Positions 17,950 to 29,847 of a stretch of DNA of 62,653 nucleotides are shown piece by piece. The notes below the pieces were generated by a model. It did not search any database, was not told the origin of the DNA, and saw nothing but the letters and a program-made list of their open reading frames with translations. The position numbers were made by a program, and so were the translations under genes. This DNA comes from Caulobacteraceae bacterium (GTDB lineage Bacteria > Pseudomonadota > Alphaproteobacteria > Caulobacterales > Caulobacteraceae). Position 1 is the stretch's first letter. Each line of letters begins with the position of its first letter. The DNA lies in the NCBI GenBank assembly GCA_947476325.1, contig CANJPZ010000013.1:1-62653 (forward strand), given 5' to 3'.

Positions 17950-19158
17950 ATGACCGCACCCGACCCCAAGGACCTGGCCGAATATGCCGCTGACGCCGAC
18001 GCCTGGTTTTTGGCCAATGTGAATTCGGACCCGGGGTTCATGCTGCCGCTGACTTTCATGGAGGTCGGGACCGACCGGCAGTTCGACTTCCTGCGCGAGT
18101 GGCAGGCCAGGGTGCATGCAGCGGGTTATCTCGGCGCCGCCTGGCCGAAGGAATACGGCGGGCGCGGCCTGCATCCCGATTTCCAGGCGGCGGCGACGGC
18201 GGCGATGCGAAAGCACAATGGGCCGATCATGCTCAACGCCATCGGCCTGAACTGGACAGGCCCGCTGCTCCTCGACATCGGGACGGAGGATCACAAGCAG
18301 CGCTATCTGAAGCGCATCCTCTCGGCCGAGGACATCTGGTGTCAGGGCTTTTCCGAACCCGAACACGGCTCGGACCTGGGCAACGCCCAGACCCGCGCGG
18401 TGCGCGACGGCGAGGCCTACATCGTCAACGGCTCGAAGATCTGGACGACGCTGGGTCACTACGCCGACTACATGATCCTGCTGTGCCGCACCGACCCGGC
18501 GTCGACGCGCAAATACGACGGTCTGTCCTTCATCCTGACGCCGATGAAGATCCCCGGCGTGACCACCACCCCGATCCGCAAGCTGACCGGCGAGCACGGC
18601 TTCACCCAGACCTTCTTCGCCGATGCGCGGGTTCCCGCCGATGGCCTGATGGGCAAGGAAGGCGAGGGCTGGAAGGTGGCCATGCGCACCCTGGAATACG
18701 AGCGCGGCGCGCGCGGCGGCCAGGCCGGCGGCTATGTCCAGACGCCAACCAACGCCTGGGCGGTGCTGGACCTGGCCAGGCGCATGCAGCGCGGCGGCAA
18801 GCCGGCGCTCGACGATCCCGACATCCGCTCGCAGATGGTCGATTTCATCCTGGAGATCCAGAGCCTCGAGCTGTGCCGCCAGCGGATTGCTGTTCCGGCC
18901 CTGAACACAGACCATCCCGCCGGCCTTCCGTTGAGCTCCAAGTTGATGACTACCGAGTTCGTTAGGCGGATCAATGAATTCGCCATCACCCTTACCGGCG
19001 GCCAGGGCGCCTACTACGCCGGCGATCCCAATGCCGTGGACTACGGCTTCTGGACCCGGGCCTATCTGAATGCGTTCAGCGCCACGATCGGCGGCGGCAC
19101 CACCCAGATCCAGCACAACATCGTCGGCGAACACGTGCTGGGCTTGCCGAAGGGGTAG
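17950..19158 (+). CDS. Acyl-CoA dehydrogenase, probable alpha partner of a heteromeric pair
   Basis: 402 residues, starting at MTAPDPKDLAEYA. FAD-binding signatures: WCQGFSEPEHGSDLGNAQTR, EAYIVNGSKIWTT, and a C-terminal GGQGAYYAGDPNAVDYGFW then GGGTTQIQHNIVGEHVLG. The insertion and the LREWQARVHAAGYLGAAWP N-terminus are typical of the FadE group that works as heteromers in steroid and branched side-chain catabolism. The very next gene is a second, divergent acyl-CoA dehydrogenase 75 bases downstream. That pairing in one operon suggests an alpha2beta2 enzyme, as shown for FadE26/27-type pairs in actinobacteria. The heteromer idea is inference. Confidence 0.9.
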   Translation: MTAPDPKDLAEYAADADAWFLANVNSDPGFMLPLTFMEVGTDRQFDFLREWQARVHAAGYLGAAWPKEYGGRGLHPDFQAAATAAMRKHNGPIMLNAIGLNWTGPLLLDIGTEDHKQRYLKRILSAEDIWCQGFSEPEHGSDLGNAQTRAVRDGEAYIVNGSKIWTTLGHYADYMILLCRTDPASTRKYDGLSFILTPMKIPGVTTTPIRKLTGEHGFTQTFFADARVPADGLMGKEGEGWKVAMRTLEYERGARGGQAGGYVQTPTNAWAVLDLARRMQRGGKPALDDPDIRSQMVDFILEIQSLELCRQRIAVPALNTDHPAGLPLSSKLMTTEFVRRINEFAITLTGGQGAYYAGDPNAVDYGFWTRAYLNAFSATIGGGTTQIQHNIVGEHVLGLPKG

Positions 19159-19233
19159 GCGTGCGCTCAGGCGTGCGCTACGGATTTTCGACAAGCCTGA
19201 ACTCACAAGAATGCAGGCGCCAGGGAGGGACTA

Positions 19234-20355
19234 TTGCAGGACATCGGCCGGATGGGGTTCTCCGAAGCCCAGGGCGATCTGCTGGAGAGCGCGACAGCGT
19301 TTTGCGCGGACGTCTCGCCGGTGGCGCGCGTTCGCGCCCTGATGACCGACGACCTGGGCCATGACCCGGCCGTCTGGCGCCAGATCGGCGAGCTGGGCTG
19401 GCTGGCCATCGCCATTCCCGAAGCCTTCGGCGGCCTCGGCCTCGAGCTGGGCGACGTGGTTCCGGTGGTCGAGCAGATGGGCCGCCGGCTGCTGGCCGGA
19501 CCTTATGTCTCCACCACCCTGGCCGCCCAGGCGTTGATCGCTGGAGGAACGGACGCCCAAAGGGCCGAAGTTCTGCCCCAGCTGGCCGCCGGAACCCCCG
19601 CTACCCTGGCCCTTATGGAAGGCGCCGCCGACTGGGATCTTGAGGCCATAACCGCCACGGTCACGGCGGGGGCAGGGAACCTGACTCTGGCCGGAACCAA
19701 GATCCTGGTCGAGAACGCTGACGCTGCCCGGTGGATCATCGCCTCGGTGCTGCATGAACGCCAACCCGCACTGGTCCTCATCGACCGGGTGTCCGTGGCC
19801 GAAACAGCCCTGCGCCGCGAGACCATTATCGACGAGACCCGCCGCGCCTTTTCCCTGACCCTCGACGGGATCACCGTCCCGGCCTCGGCCCTGCTGGATC
19901 CGGCCCGGGCTGCGGCGACGCTCGCCCACCTGCATCTAGCCGCCAACCTCCTGGCCTGCGCCGAAATGTGCGGCGGAACCCAGGCCGCCATCGACGACAC
20001 CCTCGATTACGCCAAAACCCGCATCCAGTTCGGCAAACCGATCGGCACCTATCAAGGAGTCAAGCACCCGATCGTCGCGGCCTATGTCCGCTATGAACAG
20101 GCCCGGAGCCATCTCTATTCCGCGGCCCACTGCTTCAACGAACAGGGAACCGGCGAGATCGCCGTGCGCATGGCCAAGGCCGAGGCGGATGCCGCCTTCT
20201 CCTTCGCCGCTGACCGCGCCATCCAGTTCCACGGCGGCTTTGGCTTCACCTACGACTGCGACGCCCAGCTTTACCGCCGCCGGGCTATCTGGCACGCGGC
20301 GCAAGGCGGCGACCGGGCCTTCCACAAGAAGAAGCTCGCCGAGCTGTTGTTCTAG
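19234..20355 (+). CDS. Acyl-CoA dehydrogenase, probable beta partner of a heteromeric pair
   Basis: 373 residues. The TTG at 19234 is favoured because agggaggga lies four bases upstream; an ATG six codons in (19252) is the alternative. It has the acyl-CoA dehydrogenase fold (LGWLAIAIPEAFGGLGLELGD, then TRIQFGKPIGTYQGVKHPI, then IQFHGGFGFTYDCDAQLYRRR), but the mid-domain signature is weak: the region where the SEPxxGSD motif is expected reads TLALMEGAADWDLEAI. Partners in heteromeric FadE enzymes often lack part of the FAD or substrate motif, which fits its place directly after a complete homolog and 20 bases before the carboxylase beta gene. Confidence 0.88.
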   Translation: MQDIGRMGFSEAQGDLLESATAFCADVSPVARVRALMTDDLGHDPAVWRQIGELGWLAIAIPEAFGGLGLELGDVVPVVEQMGRRLLAGPYVSTTLAAQALIAGGTDAQRAEVLPQLAAGTPATLALMEGAADWDLEAITATVTAGAGNLTLAGTKILVENADAARWIIASVLHERQPALVLIDRVSVAETALRRETIIDETRRAFSLTLDGITVPASALLDPARAAATLAHLHLAANLLACAEMCGGTQAAIDDTLDYAKTRIQFGKPIGTYQGVKHPIVAAYVRYEQARSHLYSAAHCFNEQGTGEIAVRMAKAEADAAFSFAADRAIQFHGGFGFTYDCDAQLYRRRAIWHAAQGGDRAFHKKKLAELLF

Positions 20356-20375
20356 TCGGGGCAGGAAAGACACAG

Positions 20376-23971
<3,596 letters not shown>

Positions 23972-23988
23972 ACCCATTTCCCTCCGTT

Positions 23989-24010
23989 CGTCCCCGCGAA
24001 TGCGGGGACG
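23989..24010. repeat. Short palindromic repeat (9 bp stem) between carboxylase and hydratase genes
   Basis: The arms cgtccccgc and gcggggacg are perfect complements around a gaat loop. This belongs to a widespread GC-rich intergenic hairpin type in alphaproteobacteria. It lies 17 bases after the alpha-subunit stop and could stabilise or partly terminate the upstream transcript inside the operon. Confidence 0.7.
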
Positions 24011-24047
24011 GTCGGGTGTTATAGAAGCCAGGACGGAGTCAGAACTC

Positions 24048-24815
24048 ATGGCGGCCACACTCTACGAAATCACTGGCGGCGCGGCCTGGATCACCCTGAA
24101 CCGGCCCGAGAACCGCAATGCCCTTTCAGCCGATCTGGTCAACGAACTGCACGACCACCTGATCGCCGCCAACCAGGACGAAGCGGTGCGCTGTATCGTC
24201 ATCACCGGCGGCGGCACGGCGTTCTGCGCGGGCGCGGACCTGAAGAACCCTCCGGGCACGCCGGGTCAATCCGGCCGGGCCACCTCCCTGCCTGAAGTTC
24301 TCAAGACCATGCTGGACAGCGCCAAGCCGGTCATCGCCGCAGTCAACGGCCCGGCCTTCGCCGGCGGCCTGGGCCTGGTGGGCGCCGCCGACATCGTGGT
24401 GACGGTCGAGGATGCGCCCTACAGCTTCAGCGAGGTACGGATCGGCGTTATCCCGGCGGTGATCTCGGTGGTCTGCATCCCCAAGCTGGGGACGCACCAC
24501 GCCATGAAGCTGTTCCTGACCGGCGAGCGGTTCACCGGCAAACAGGCCGTAGAGTTCGGCCTCGCCCACCGCGCCGTGCTCGCTGATCAGTTGCGCGCCG
24601 CTGTCCAGGAAGAAATCGACATGATCAATCTCGGCGGCCCGATCGCCGTGGCCGAATGCAAACGCCTGGTGCGGCGGATCTCGGCGCTGTCGGTCGAGTC
24701 CGGCTTCGACGAGGCTTCACCCTGGAGCGTGCGCATGTTCCAGTCTCCCGAGGGTCAGGAAGGCATGGCCGCCTTCCGCGAAAAACGGAAACCCGCGTGG
24801 ATCGCAAACTCATGA
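24048..24815 (+). CDS. Enoyl-CoA hydratase family protein, AtuE-like
   Basis: A 255-residue crotonase-fold protein, start ATG at 24048 (MAATLYEITGGAAWITLNRP). Oxyanion-hole motifs are FCAGADLKNPPG and GPAFAGGLGLVGAADIVV; the catalytic-Glu region is SEVRIGVIPAVISVVCIP. In the Atu/Liu pathways the carboxylated product (isohexenyl-glutaconyl-CoA or methylglutaconyl-CoA) is hydrated by an enzyme encoded next to the carboxylase, so this is the likely role. It overlaps the AtuA-type gene by four bases (ATGA), which means coupled translation. Confidence 0.88.
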   Translation: MAATLYEITGGAAWITLNRPENRNALSADLVNELHDHLIAANQDEAVRCIVITGGGTAFCAGADLKNPPGTPGQSGRATSLPEVLKTMLDSAKPVIAAVNGPAFAGGLGLVGAADIVVTVEDAPYSFSEVRIGVIPAVISVVCIPKLGTHHAMKLFLTGERFTGKQAVEFGLAHRAVLADQLRAAVQEEIDMINLGGPIAVAECKRLVRRISALSVESGFDEASPWSVRMFQSPEGQEGMAAFREKRKPAWIANS

Positions 24816-26590
24816 ACGAAACCATCCGCATCGCCAACTGCAGCGGCTACTACGGCGACCGTCTCGACGCCGCGCGCGAGATGATCGAGGGCGGGCCCAT
24901 CGACGTCCTGACCGGCGACTATCTGGCCGAGCTGACCATGGGCATCCTCTACGGCCAGAAACAGGCCCGGGGCGAGGCCATGGGCTATGTCGGCACCTTC
25001 CTGAAGCAGCTGGAAGAAATCGCGCGCTCTTGCGCCGAAAAGAACATCAAGATCGTCGTCAACGCCGGCGGCCTGAACCCCAAGAGCATGGCCGACGAGG
25101 TCCAGAAAATCCTCGACGCCCAGGGCGTGAAATCCAAGGTCGCTTACATCGACGGCGATGACCTGACACCGTGCCTGGGCGAGCTCGGCGCCGGGGGCGA
25201 GGCCTTGGCCAATATCGACACCGGCCAGGCGTTCTCGACCGCCGATCAGACCGCGGTCACCGCCAACGTCTATTTCGGTGGCTGGGGCATCAAGGAAGCG
25301 CTCGATCAGGGCGCTGACATCGTCATCTGTCCGCGGGTCACGGATGCGGCTCTGGTCATCGGGCCCGCCGCCTGGAAGTTCAACTGGAAGCGCAACGACT
25401 ATGACGCCCTGGCCGGCGCGCTCACTGCCGGCCACATCATCGAGTGCGGCGCCCAGTGTTGCGGCGGCAATTATTCGTTCTTCCAGGAGGTGCCGAGCTT
25501 CCGCAATGTCGGCTATCCGGTCGCCGAGATCGAGCGGGACGGCTCGTTCACCATCAGCAAGCACCCGGGCACCGGCGGGCTGATCTCGACAGGCACCATC
25601 ACCGCCCAGCTGCTCTATGAAATCTCATCGCCCGCCTACGTGAACCCCGACGTCATCGCCCATTTCGACACGCTAAAGATCGAGCAGGCCGGGCCCGACC
25701 GGGTGCGCGTTTCCGGCGTGCGAGGCTCATCGCCGCCGCCGACCCACAAGGTCTGCATCAACACCGTCGGGCCCTACCAGCAGAGCCTGGACGTGCTGCT
25801 CACCGGCCTCGATATCGAGAAAAAGGCCGAGGTCTTCCTCGGCGCGGTGTTCCACAATTTGGGCGGGCGCGAACAGTTCGACAGGGTCGATGTCCAGCTG
25901 CTGCACACCGAACACGAAAACCCCGCCGCCAACGAACTGGCCAGCGCCACCTTGCGCATCCTGGTCACGGCGAAGGACCCGAAAAAGCTGGGCCGCCTGT
26001 TCTCGGCCAAGGTCACGGAACTCGGTCTGGCCAATATCCCTGGCAACATCACCGCCGGCGCCGCCAACCGCTTCGACGGCGGCCGCACCATCGTCCACTG
26101 GCCCGCCCTGATCGACAGCCGCAAGGTCACCGAGCGCGTCCACCTGGGCGATACGGTCACCGAGGTCCTGCCGACGCAGCGGCTTGATCTGGAGCCCATC
26201 CACTACCAGCGCTTGCCCGAAGCCATCGCGCCGGCCTCCGGCGGCGAGACGCAAACCATCCACTTCGGCCGCCTGTTCGGAACCCGATCGGGCGACAAGG
26301 GCGGCAATGCAAATGTCGGCGTGTGGGCAAAGACCGACGCGGCCTACGGCTTCCTGCACAGCTGGCTGACCGTTGATGAGTTCAAACGTCTGTGCCCCGA
26401 CATGGCGGCATATCCCGTCGAGCGCTTCGAGATGCCCAACATGCGGTCGCTGAACTTCTACATAAAGGGGATCCTCGGCGGCGGCGCGGCATCCAACAAC
26501 CGCATCGACCGGCAGGCCAAGTCCTTGGGCGAGTACCTGGGCGCAAAGTTGATCGAGGCGCCAACGAGCTTGGTGGCGAAACTGTCCTAA
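24812..26590 (+). CDS. atuA: Acyclic terpene utilisation AtuA-type protein (DUF1446 plus C-terminal AtuA-like domain)
   Basis: 592 residues. The N-terminal and central part (IRIANCSGYYGDRLDAAREM, DVLTGDYLAELTMGILYGQ, VNAGGLNPKSMA, VCPRVTDAALV-like segment, ECGAQCCGGNYSFF) is the DUF1446/AtuA family. The C-terminal 110 residues or so (GRLFGTRSGDKGGNANVGVW, then FEMPNMRSLNFYIKGILGGG) are the AtuA-like ferredoxin-fold domain that is sometimes a separate gene. AtuA is needed for growth on citronellol and related terpenes in Pseudomonas, but its reaction is not settled. Start choice: the ATG at 24812 overlaps the hydratase stop (ATGA). This gene is the strongest marker that the operon is Atu-like. 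The 134 bases after its stop show no gene. Confidence 0.9.
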   Translation: MNETIRIANCSGYYGDRLDAAREMIEGGPIDVLTGDYLAELTMGILYGQKQARGEAMGYVGTFLKQLEEIARSCAEKNIKIVVNAGGLNPKSMADEVQKILDAQGVKSKVAYIDGDDLTPCLGELGAGGEALANIDTGQAFSTADQTAVTANVYFGGWGIKEALDQGADIVICPRVTDAALVIGPAAWKFNWKRNDYDALAGALTAGHIIECGAQCCGGNYSFFQEVPSFRNVGYPVAEIERDGSFTISKHPGTGGLISTGTITAQLLYEISSPAYVNPDVIAHFDTLKIEQAGPDRVRVSGVRGSSPPPTHKVCINTVGPYQQSLDVLLTGLDIEKKAEVFLGAVFHNLGGREQFDRVDVQLLHTEHENPAANELASATLRILVTAKDPKKLGRLFSAKVTELGLANIPGNITAGAANRFDGGRTIVHWPALIDSRKVTERVHLGDTVTEVLPTQRLDLEPIHYQRLPEAIAPASGGETQTIHFGRLFGTRSGDKGGNANVGVWAKTDAAYGFLHSWLTVDEFKRLCPDMAAYPVERFEMPNMRSLNFYIKGILGGGAASNNRIDRQAKSLGEYLGAKLIEAPTSLVAKLS

Positions 26591-26724
26591 GGAATAGCGT
26601 CCGCTCCCGCCGGCGAGCGACGTCGGTGTCCAGCCATCAGCAAGGCGAAAGGACCGGAGACCAAACCGTCGCCGGACTGTCATCCGGCGCTGATAGCGTC
26701 CTTCGCGTGCCCTAGGAGAGTCGC

Positions 26725-27663
26725 ATGGATCTGAATCGCCGCCACCTCATCCAGGCCGCCACCGCCATCACCGTGGGTGCCATAGCCGGGCGCAGCTATG
26801 GCCAGACCCGGCCCCTGACCTTCCTGGCCACCGCTGACTGGGGCATGAGCGGCAGCGCCACCCAGCACGAGATTGGCGCGACCATGGGCGATTTTGCCGC
26901 CCGACTGGACAGCCAGTTCATGGTGGCCGTGGGCGACAATTTCTACGGCGCCGGCGTACAGTCGGTCACCGATCCGCACTGGAAGAACGAGTTTGAGGAC
27001 GTCTACAATGCACCCTCGCTGCAAAAGCCCTGGTACGCGGTCATGGGCAACCACGATTACGGCGGCGTACCGCAAGCCCAGATCGACTATTCCCGGGTCA
27101 GCCACCGCTGGACCATGCCGGCGCGCTATTTCACCAAGTCGGTGACGACCAGGGACGGGGCGGCGGTCGACATGTTCTTCCTCGACACCACGCCCCTGCT
27201 GAGCGGCTATCACACCGGCGAAGCGGACCAGCCGATCAAGGTCAATTCCCGGTACGAAGACCGCGCCATCCAGCTGCGCTGGCTGGAAGTTGCCCTGGCC
27301 GCCTCGAAGGCGCCGTGGAAGCTCGCCTTCGGTCACCACCCGGTCTATTCCGGCGGCCAGCACGGCGACACCCGTGAAATGGTCGCCGAGGTGCGGCCGC
27401 TTTTCGAAAAATACGGCGTGCAGATGTTCGCCTTCGGCCACGACCATGATCTGCAGCATATCGACCGCGGCGGCCTCACCTACATCGGCACGGGCGCCGG
27501 CGCTGCGACGCGCGAGGTGAAAGCCGTCGAAGGCACCAGGTTCTGCGCGGCCACCGGCGGCTTCACCGCTTACAGCCTCACGCGTGATCGGCTCAGCATC
27601 GACTTCATCAGTCACGACGGCGCGCTGCTTCACACAGCTGTGGTTCCGCGCGTCCGCGCCTGA
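26725..27663 (+). CDS. Tat-exported metallophosphoesterase (purple acid phosphatase-like)
   Basis: A 312-residue enzyme with a Tat-type leader (MDLNRRHLIQAATAITVGAI). The calcineurin-like metal ligands are visible in order: the Asp of TADWGMSG, GDNFYGAGV, GNHDYGG, the histidines of GHHPVYSGGQHGD and GHDHDLQHI. The GDNFY spacing resembles tartrate-resistant acid phosphatase (ACP5-like) proteins. It should act on phosphomonoesters in the periplasm. The ribosome site is taggagag, seven bases upstream. The next gene, 61 bases on, is a PhoD-like phosphatase, so the two form a small phosphate-scavenging pair. Confidence 0.88.
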   Translation: MDLNRRHLIQAATAITVGAIAGRSYGQTRPLTFLATADWGMSGSATQHEIGATMGDFAARLDSQFMVAVGDNFYGAGVQSVTDPHWKNEFEDVYNAPSLQKPWYAVMGNHDYGGVPQAQIDYSRVSHRWTMPARYFTKSVTTRDGAAVDMFFLDTTPLLSGYHTGEADQPIKVNSRYEDRAIQLRWLEVALAASKAPWKLAFGHHPVYSGGQHGDTREMVAEVRPLFEKYGVQMFAFGHDHDLQHIDRGGLTYIGTGAGAATREVKAVEGTRFCAATGGFTAYSLTRDRLSIDFISHDGALLHTAVVPRVRA

Positions 27664-27724
27664 ACCTGCGCCTTGTCATCATCAATGCCCGCCAAGGGCT
27701 GACCAAGCATCTGGAGACCGGACC

Positions 27725-29311
27725 ATGAGCGGTATTGTCTATCGGCCCGACGGCGCCTCGCGACGCAAGATATTGCAGCTGTTCGGCGCGACCGGCGCAT
27801 TTCTGACCCTGCCGCTTGGCGATGGCGCCGCCCTGGCCCAGGCCGTGTTCAGGACCAATCCCTTCACCCTCGGCATCGCCGCCGGAGATCCGTGGCCCGA
27901 TGGCTTCGTCATCTGGACGCGCCTGGCGCCTGAGCCACTCGAATTTGGCTCGGGCATGCCCCATCGTAATGTCGAGGTCGACTGGCAGGTCGCCGCCGAC
28001 CAGAACTTCGCCACCATCGTCCGCTCCGGCAAGGCCATGGCCCGGCCAGAACTGGGCCACTCGGTCCATGTCGAGGTCGCGGGCCTCGAGCCGGCGCGCG
28101 TTTACTGGTACCGCTTCACCGTCGGCGGCGAGCGCAGCCAGACAGGCCGGGCCAAGACTGCTCCGGCGGCCGGCGCACCTGTCTCCCACGTCCGGCTCGG
28201 CGTCGCCGGCTGCCAGAACTATGAGGCCGGCTTCTTCACCGCCTATCGCAAGCTGGCGGCCGAAGACCTAGACTTCATCTACTGCTACGGCGACTACATC
28301 TATGAAGGTCGCGGCTCGCTCACCCGCAATGGTCCGAACGGCATCGAGGATGCCCTGCGCACCCACATCGGCGATGAGCCTTACAGCCTCGACGACTATC
28401 GCCGCCGCTACGCCCAGTACAAGCTCGACAAGGACCTGCAGGCCGCCCACGCCAGCGCCGCCTGGTTCAATGTCTGGGACGACCACGAGACCGACAATAA
28501 CTGGGCCTCAAAGGACGATCAGGACGACACGCCGCCGGAAGTCTTCGCCCTGCGCCGCCAGGCCTCGGCCCAGGCCTATTATGAGAACATGCCCCTGCGC
28601 TCCACCGCTATTCCGCGCGGGACCTCGATCCAGATCTACCGTCGCGCCGCCTATGGCGACCTGATCAATCTCAACCTACTGGACACCCGCCAGTTCCGCA
28701 CCCACCAGCCCTGCACAAAGGGCGAAAACCCCTGCGTGCTCGATGCGCCGGACGGCCAGATCATGGGCTCAGCCCAGGAACAGTGGCTGGTCGACGGCAT
28801 GACGTCCTCAAAGGCAAAATGGAATGTCATCGCCCAGCAGGTGATGATGATGGACCTGGATCGCGATCCGGGGCCCGGCTACCGCGCCAATACCGACTCG
28901 TGGGGCGGATACCGCGCGTCGCGCACCCGGTTCCTCAGCGCCCTGCGCGATCGCAAGGTCGGAAATGTCGTGGTCCTGACCGGCGACGAGCACGTCAACT
29001 ATGCCGGCGAAGTCCACATCGACAGCCGCAGTCCCGGACCCGCGCCCATCGGCATCGAGTTCCTGGGCACCTCGGTCACCTCAGGCGGCGACGGCGTGGA
29101 CCAGTCGGCCAATTCCGTGGCCCTGCTGGGTGCCAACCCCAGCCTGAAGTTCATCAACAACCAGCGCGGCTATCTGGTCTGCGATGTGACGCCCCAGCGC
29201 TGGCAGACCGACTTCAAGGTGCTCGACAAAGTCAGTGACCACCAAGGCGTACTGACGACGCGGACGAAGCTGGCGGTCGAGGCGGGAACACCTCGGATCG
29301 TCCCGGCCTGA
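27725..29311 (+). CDS. PhoD-like alkaline phosphatase, Tat-exported
   Basis: A 528-residue protein. The leader has twin arginines (ASRRKILQLFGATGAF). The PhoD N-terminal domain (FTLGIAAGDPWPDGFVIWTRL, HVEVAGLEPARVYWYRF) is followed by the metallophosphatase core: GDYIYEGRG, WDDHETDNNW, LNLLDTRQFR, NVIAQQVMMMDLD and LTGDEHVNYAGE. PhoD enzymes hydrolyse phosphodiesters and monoesters using Fe and Ca. The start at 27725 is chosen because it gives the Tat leader; upstream frame is spacer. Its pairing with the phosphoesterase at 26725 suggests shared expression, possibly under phosphate limitation, although no Pho box was recognised. Confidence 0.92.
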   Translation: MSGIVYRPDGASRRKILQLFGATGAFLTLPLGDGAALAQAVFRTNPFTLGIAAGDPWPDGFVIWTRLAPEPLEFGSGMPHRNVEVDWQVAADQNFATIVRSGKAMARPELGHSVHVEVAGLEPARVYWYRFTVGGERSQTGRAKTAPAAGAPVSHVRLGVAGCQNYEAGFFTAYRKLAAEDLDFIYCYGDYIYEGRGSLTRNGPNGIEDALRTHIGDEPYSLDDYRRRYAQYKLDKDLQAAHASAAWFNVWDDHETDNNWASKDDQDDTPPEVFALRRQASAQAYYENMPLRSTAIPRGTSIQIYRRAAYGDLINLNLLDTRQFRTHQPCTKGENPCVLDAPDGQIMGSAQEQWLVDGMTSSKAKWNVIAQQVMMMDLDRDPGPGYRANTDSWGGYRASRTRFLSALRDRKVGNVVVLTGDEHVNYAGEVHIDSRSPGPAPIGIEFLGTSVTSGGDGVDQSANSVALLGANPSLKFINNQRGYLVCDVTPQRWQTDFKVLDKVSDHQGVLTTRTKLAVEAGTPRIVPA

Positions 29312-29375
29312 TCCAGAACCCGTCATTGATACGCATGAACAAATAAAGAACAAATATCGCCGGTGAGGACCGGGA

Positions 29376-29627
29376 ATGGCGCGTTCTGTCAGGGTGGTTG
29401 TCGATAGTGAGCGCTACTGGCGCACCGTCCGGCGCAAGCTGGGTGAAAGCTTTGATCTGGGCGGAAAAGCCCTGGCCGCCGCGGCGACGGCGGCGACCCT
29501 GACGCCGCTGGCCACAAAGGGTGTTCTGGGCTTTCCCACGGGGCCGGTGATCGGAGTGCTCGTGGCCGGTATTGTCATCAACCTGTTCGGGGTCCATCTT
29601 CAGGCAAAGGCCAAACCCGATGAATGA
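29376..29627 (+). CDS. Small membrane protein of unknown function
   Basis: 83 residues: a charged N-terminal stretch (SERYWRTVRRKLGESFDLG), then a hydrophobic region from about residue 48 to 75 (GFPTGPVIGVLVAGIVINLFG) that reads as one, possibly two, membrane segments. The start ATG is preceded by ggaccggga. I do not recognise the family. It overlaps the next tiny gene by eight bases, so the two are probably made together and may interact in the membrane. Confidence 0.6.
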   Translation: MARSVRVVVDSERYWRTVRRKLGESFDLGGKALAAAATAATLTPLATKGVLGFPTGPVIGVLVAGIVINLFGVHLQAKAKPDE

Positions 29628-29730
29628 GCTCATGGTCCAATTTCTGATCGTCACCGGCCTGATATTGGCGCTCGGCGTAGGCATAGACGCCTTCGCCGAC
29701 TACCGGATTCGCAAGCTTCGCGGAAAATAG
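29620..29730 (+). CDS. Tiny single-span membrane protein (36 residues)
   Basis: The frame starts ATG AAT GAG and encodes MNELMVQFLIVTGLILALGV followed by a 16-residue tail rich in charge (ending RIRKLRGK). Residues 6-24 form one transmembrane helix and the tail is positive, so the C-terminus should face the cytoplasm. It overlaps the stop of the upstream 83-residue gene by eight bases, which supports coupled translation. Too short for family assignment; the case rests on overlap, hydrophobicity and tail charge. Confidence 0.5.
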   Translation: MNELMVQFLIVTGLILALGVGIDAFADYRIRKLRGK

Positions 29731-29847
29731 GATGCGGCCTGCGCTGGCCAGACCAGGTGTCCGTTTCGGCCGCCCTTGCCCCCAGTCCATCCGACACGCT
29801 AGCCTTCCTCCCATAACAGCCGAAAAGGCGGGTGGGGGGATGCGGCG

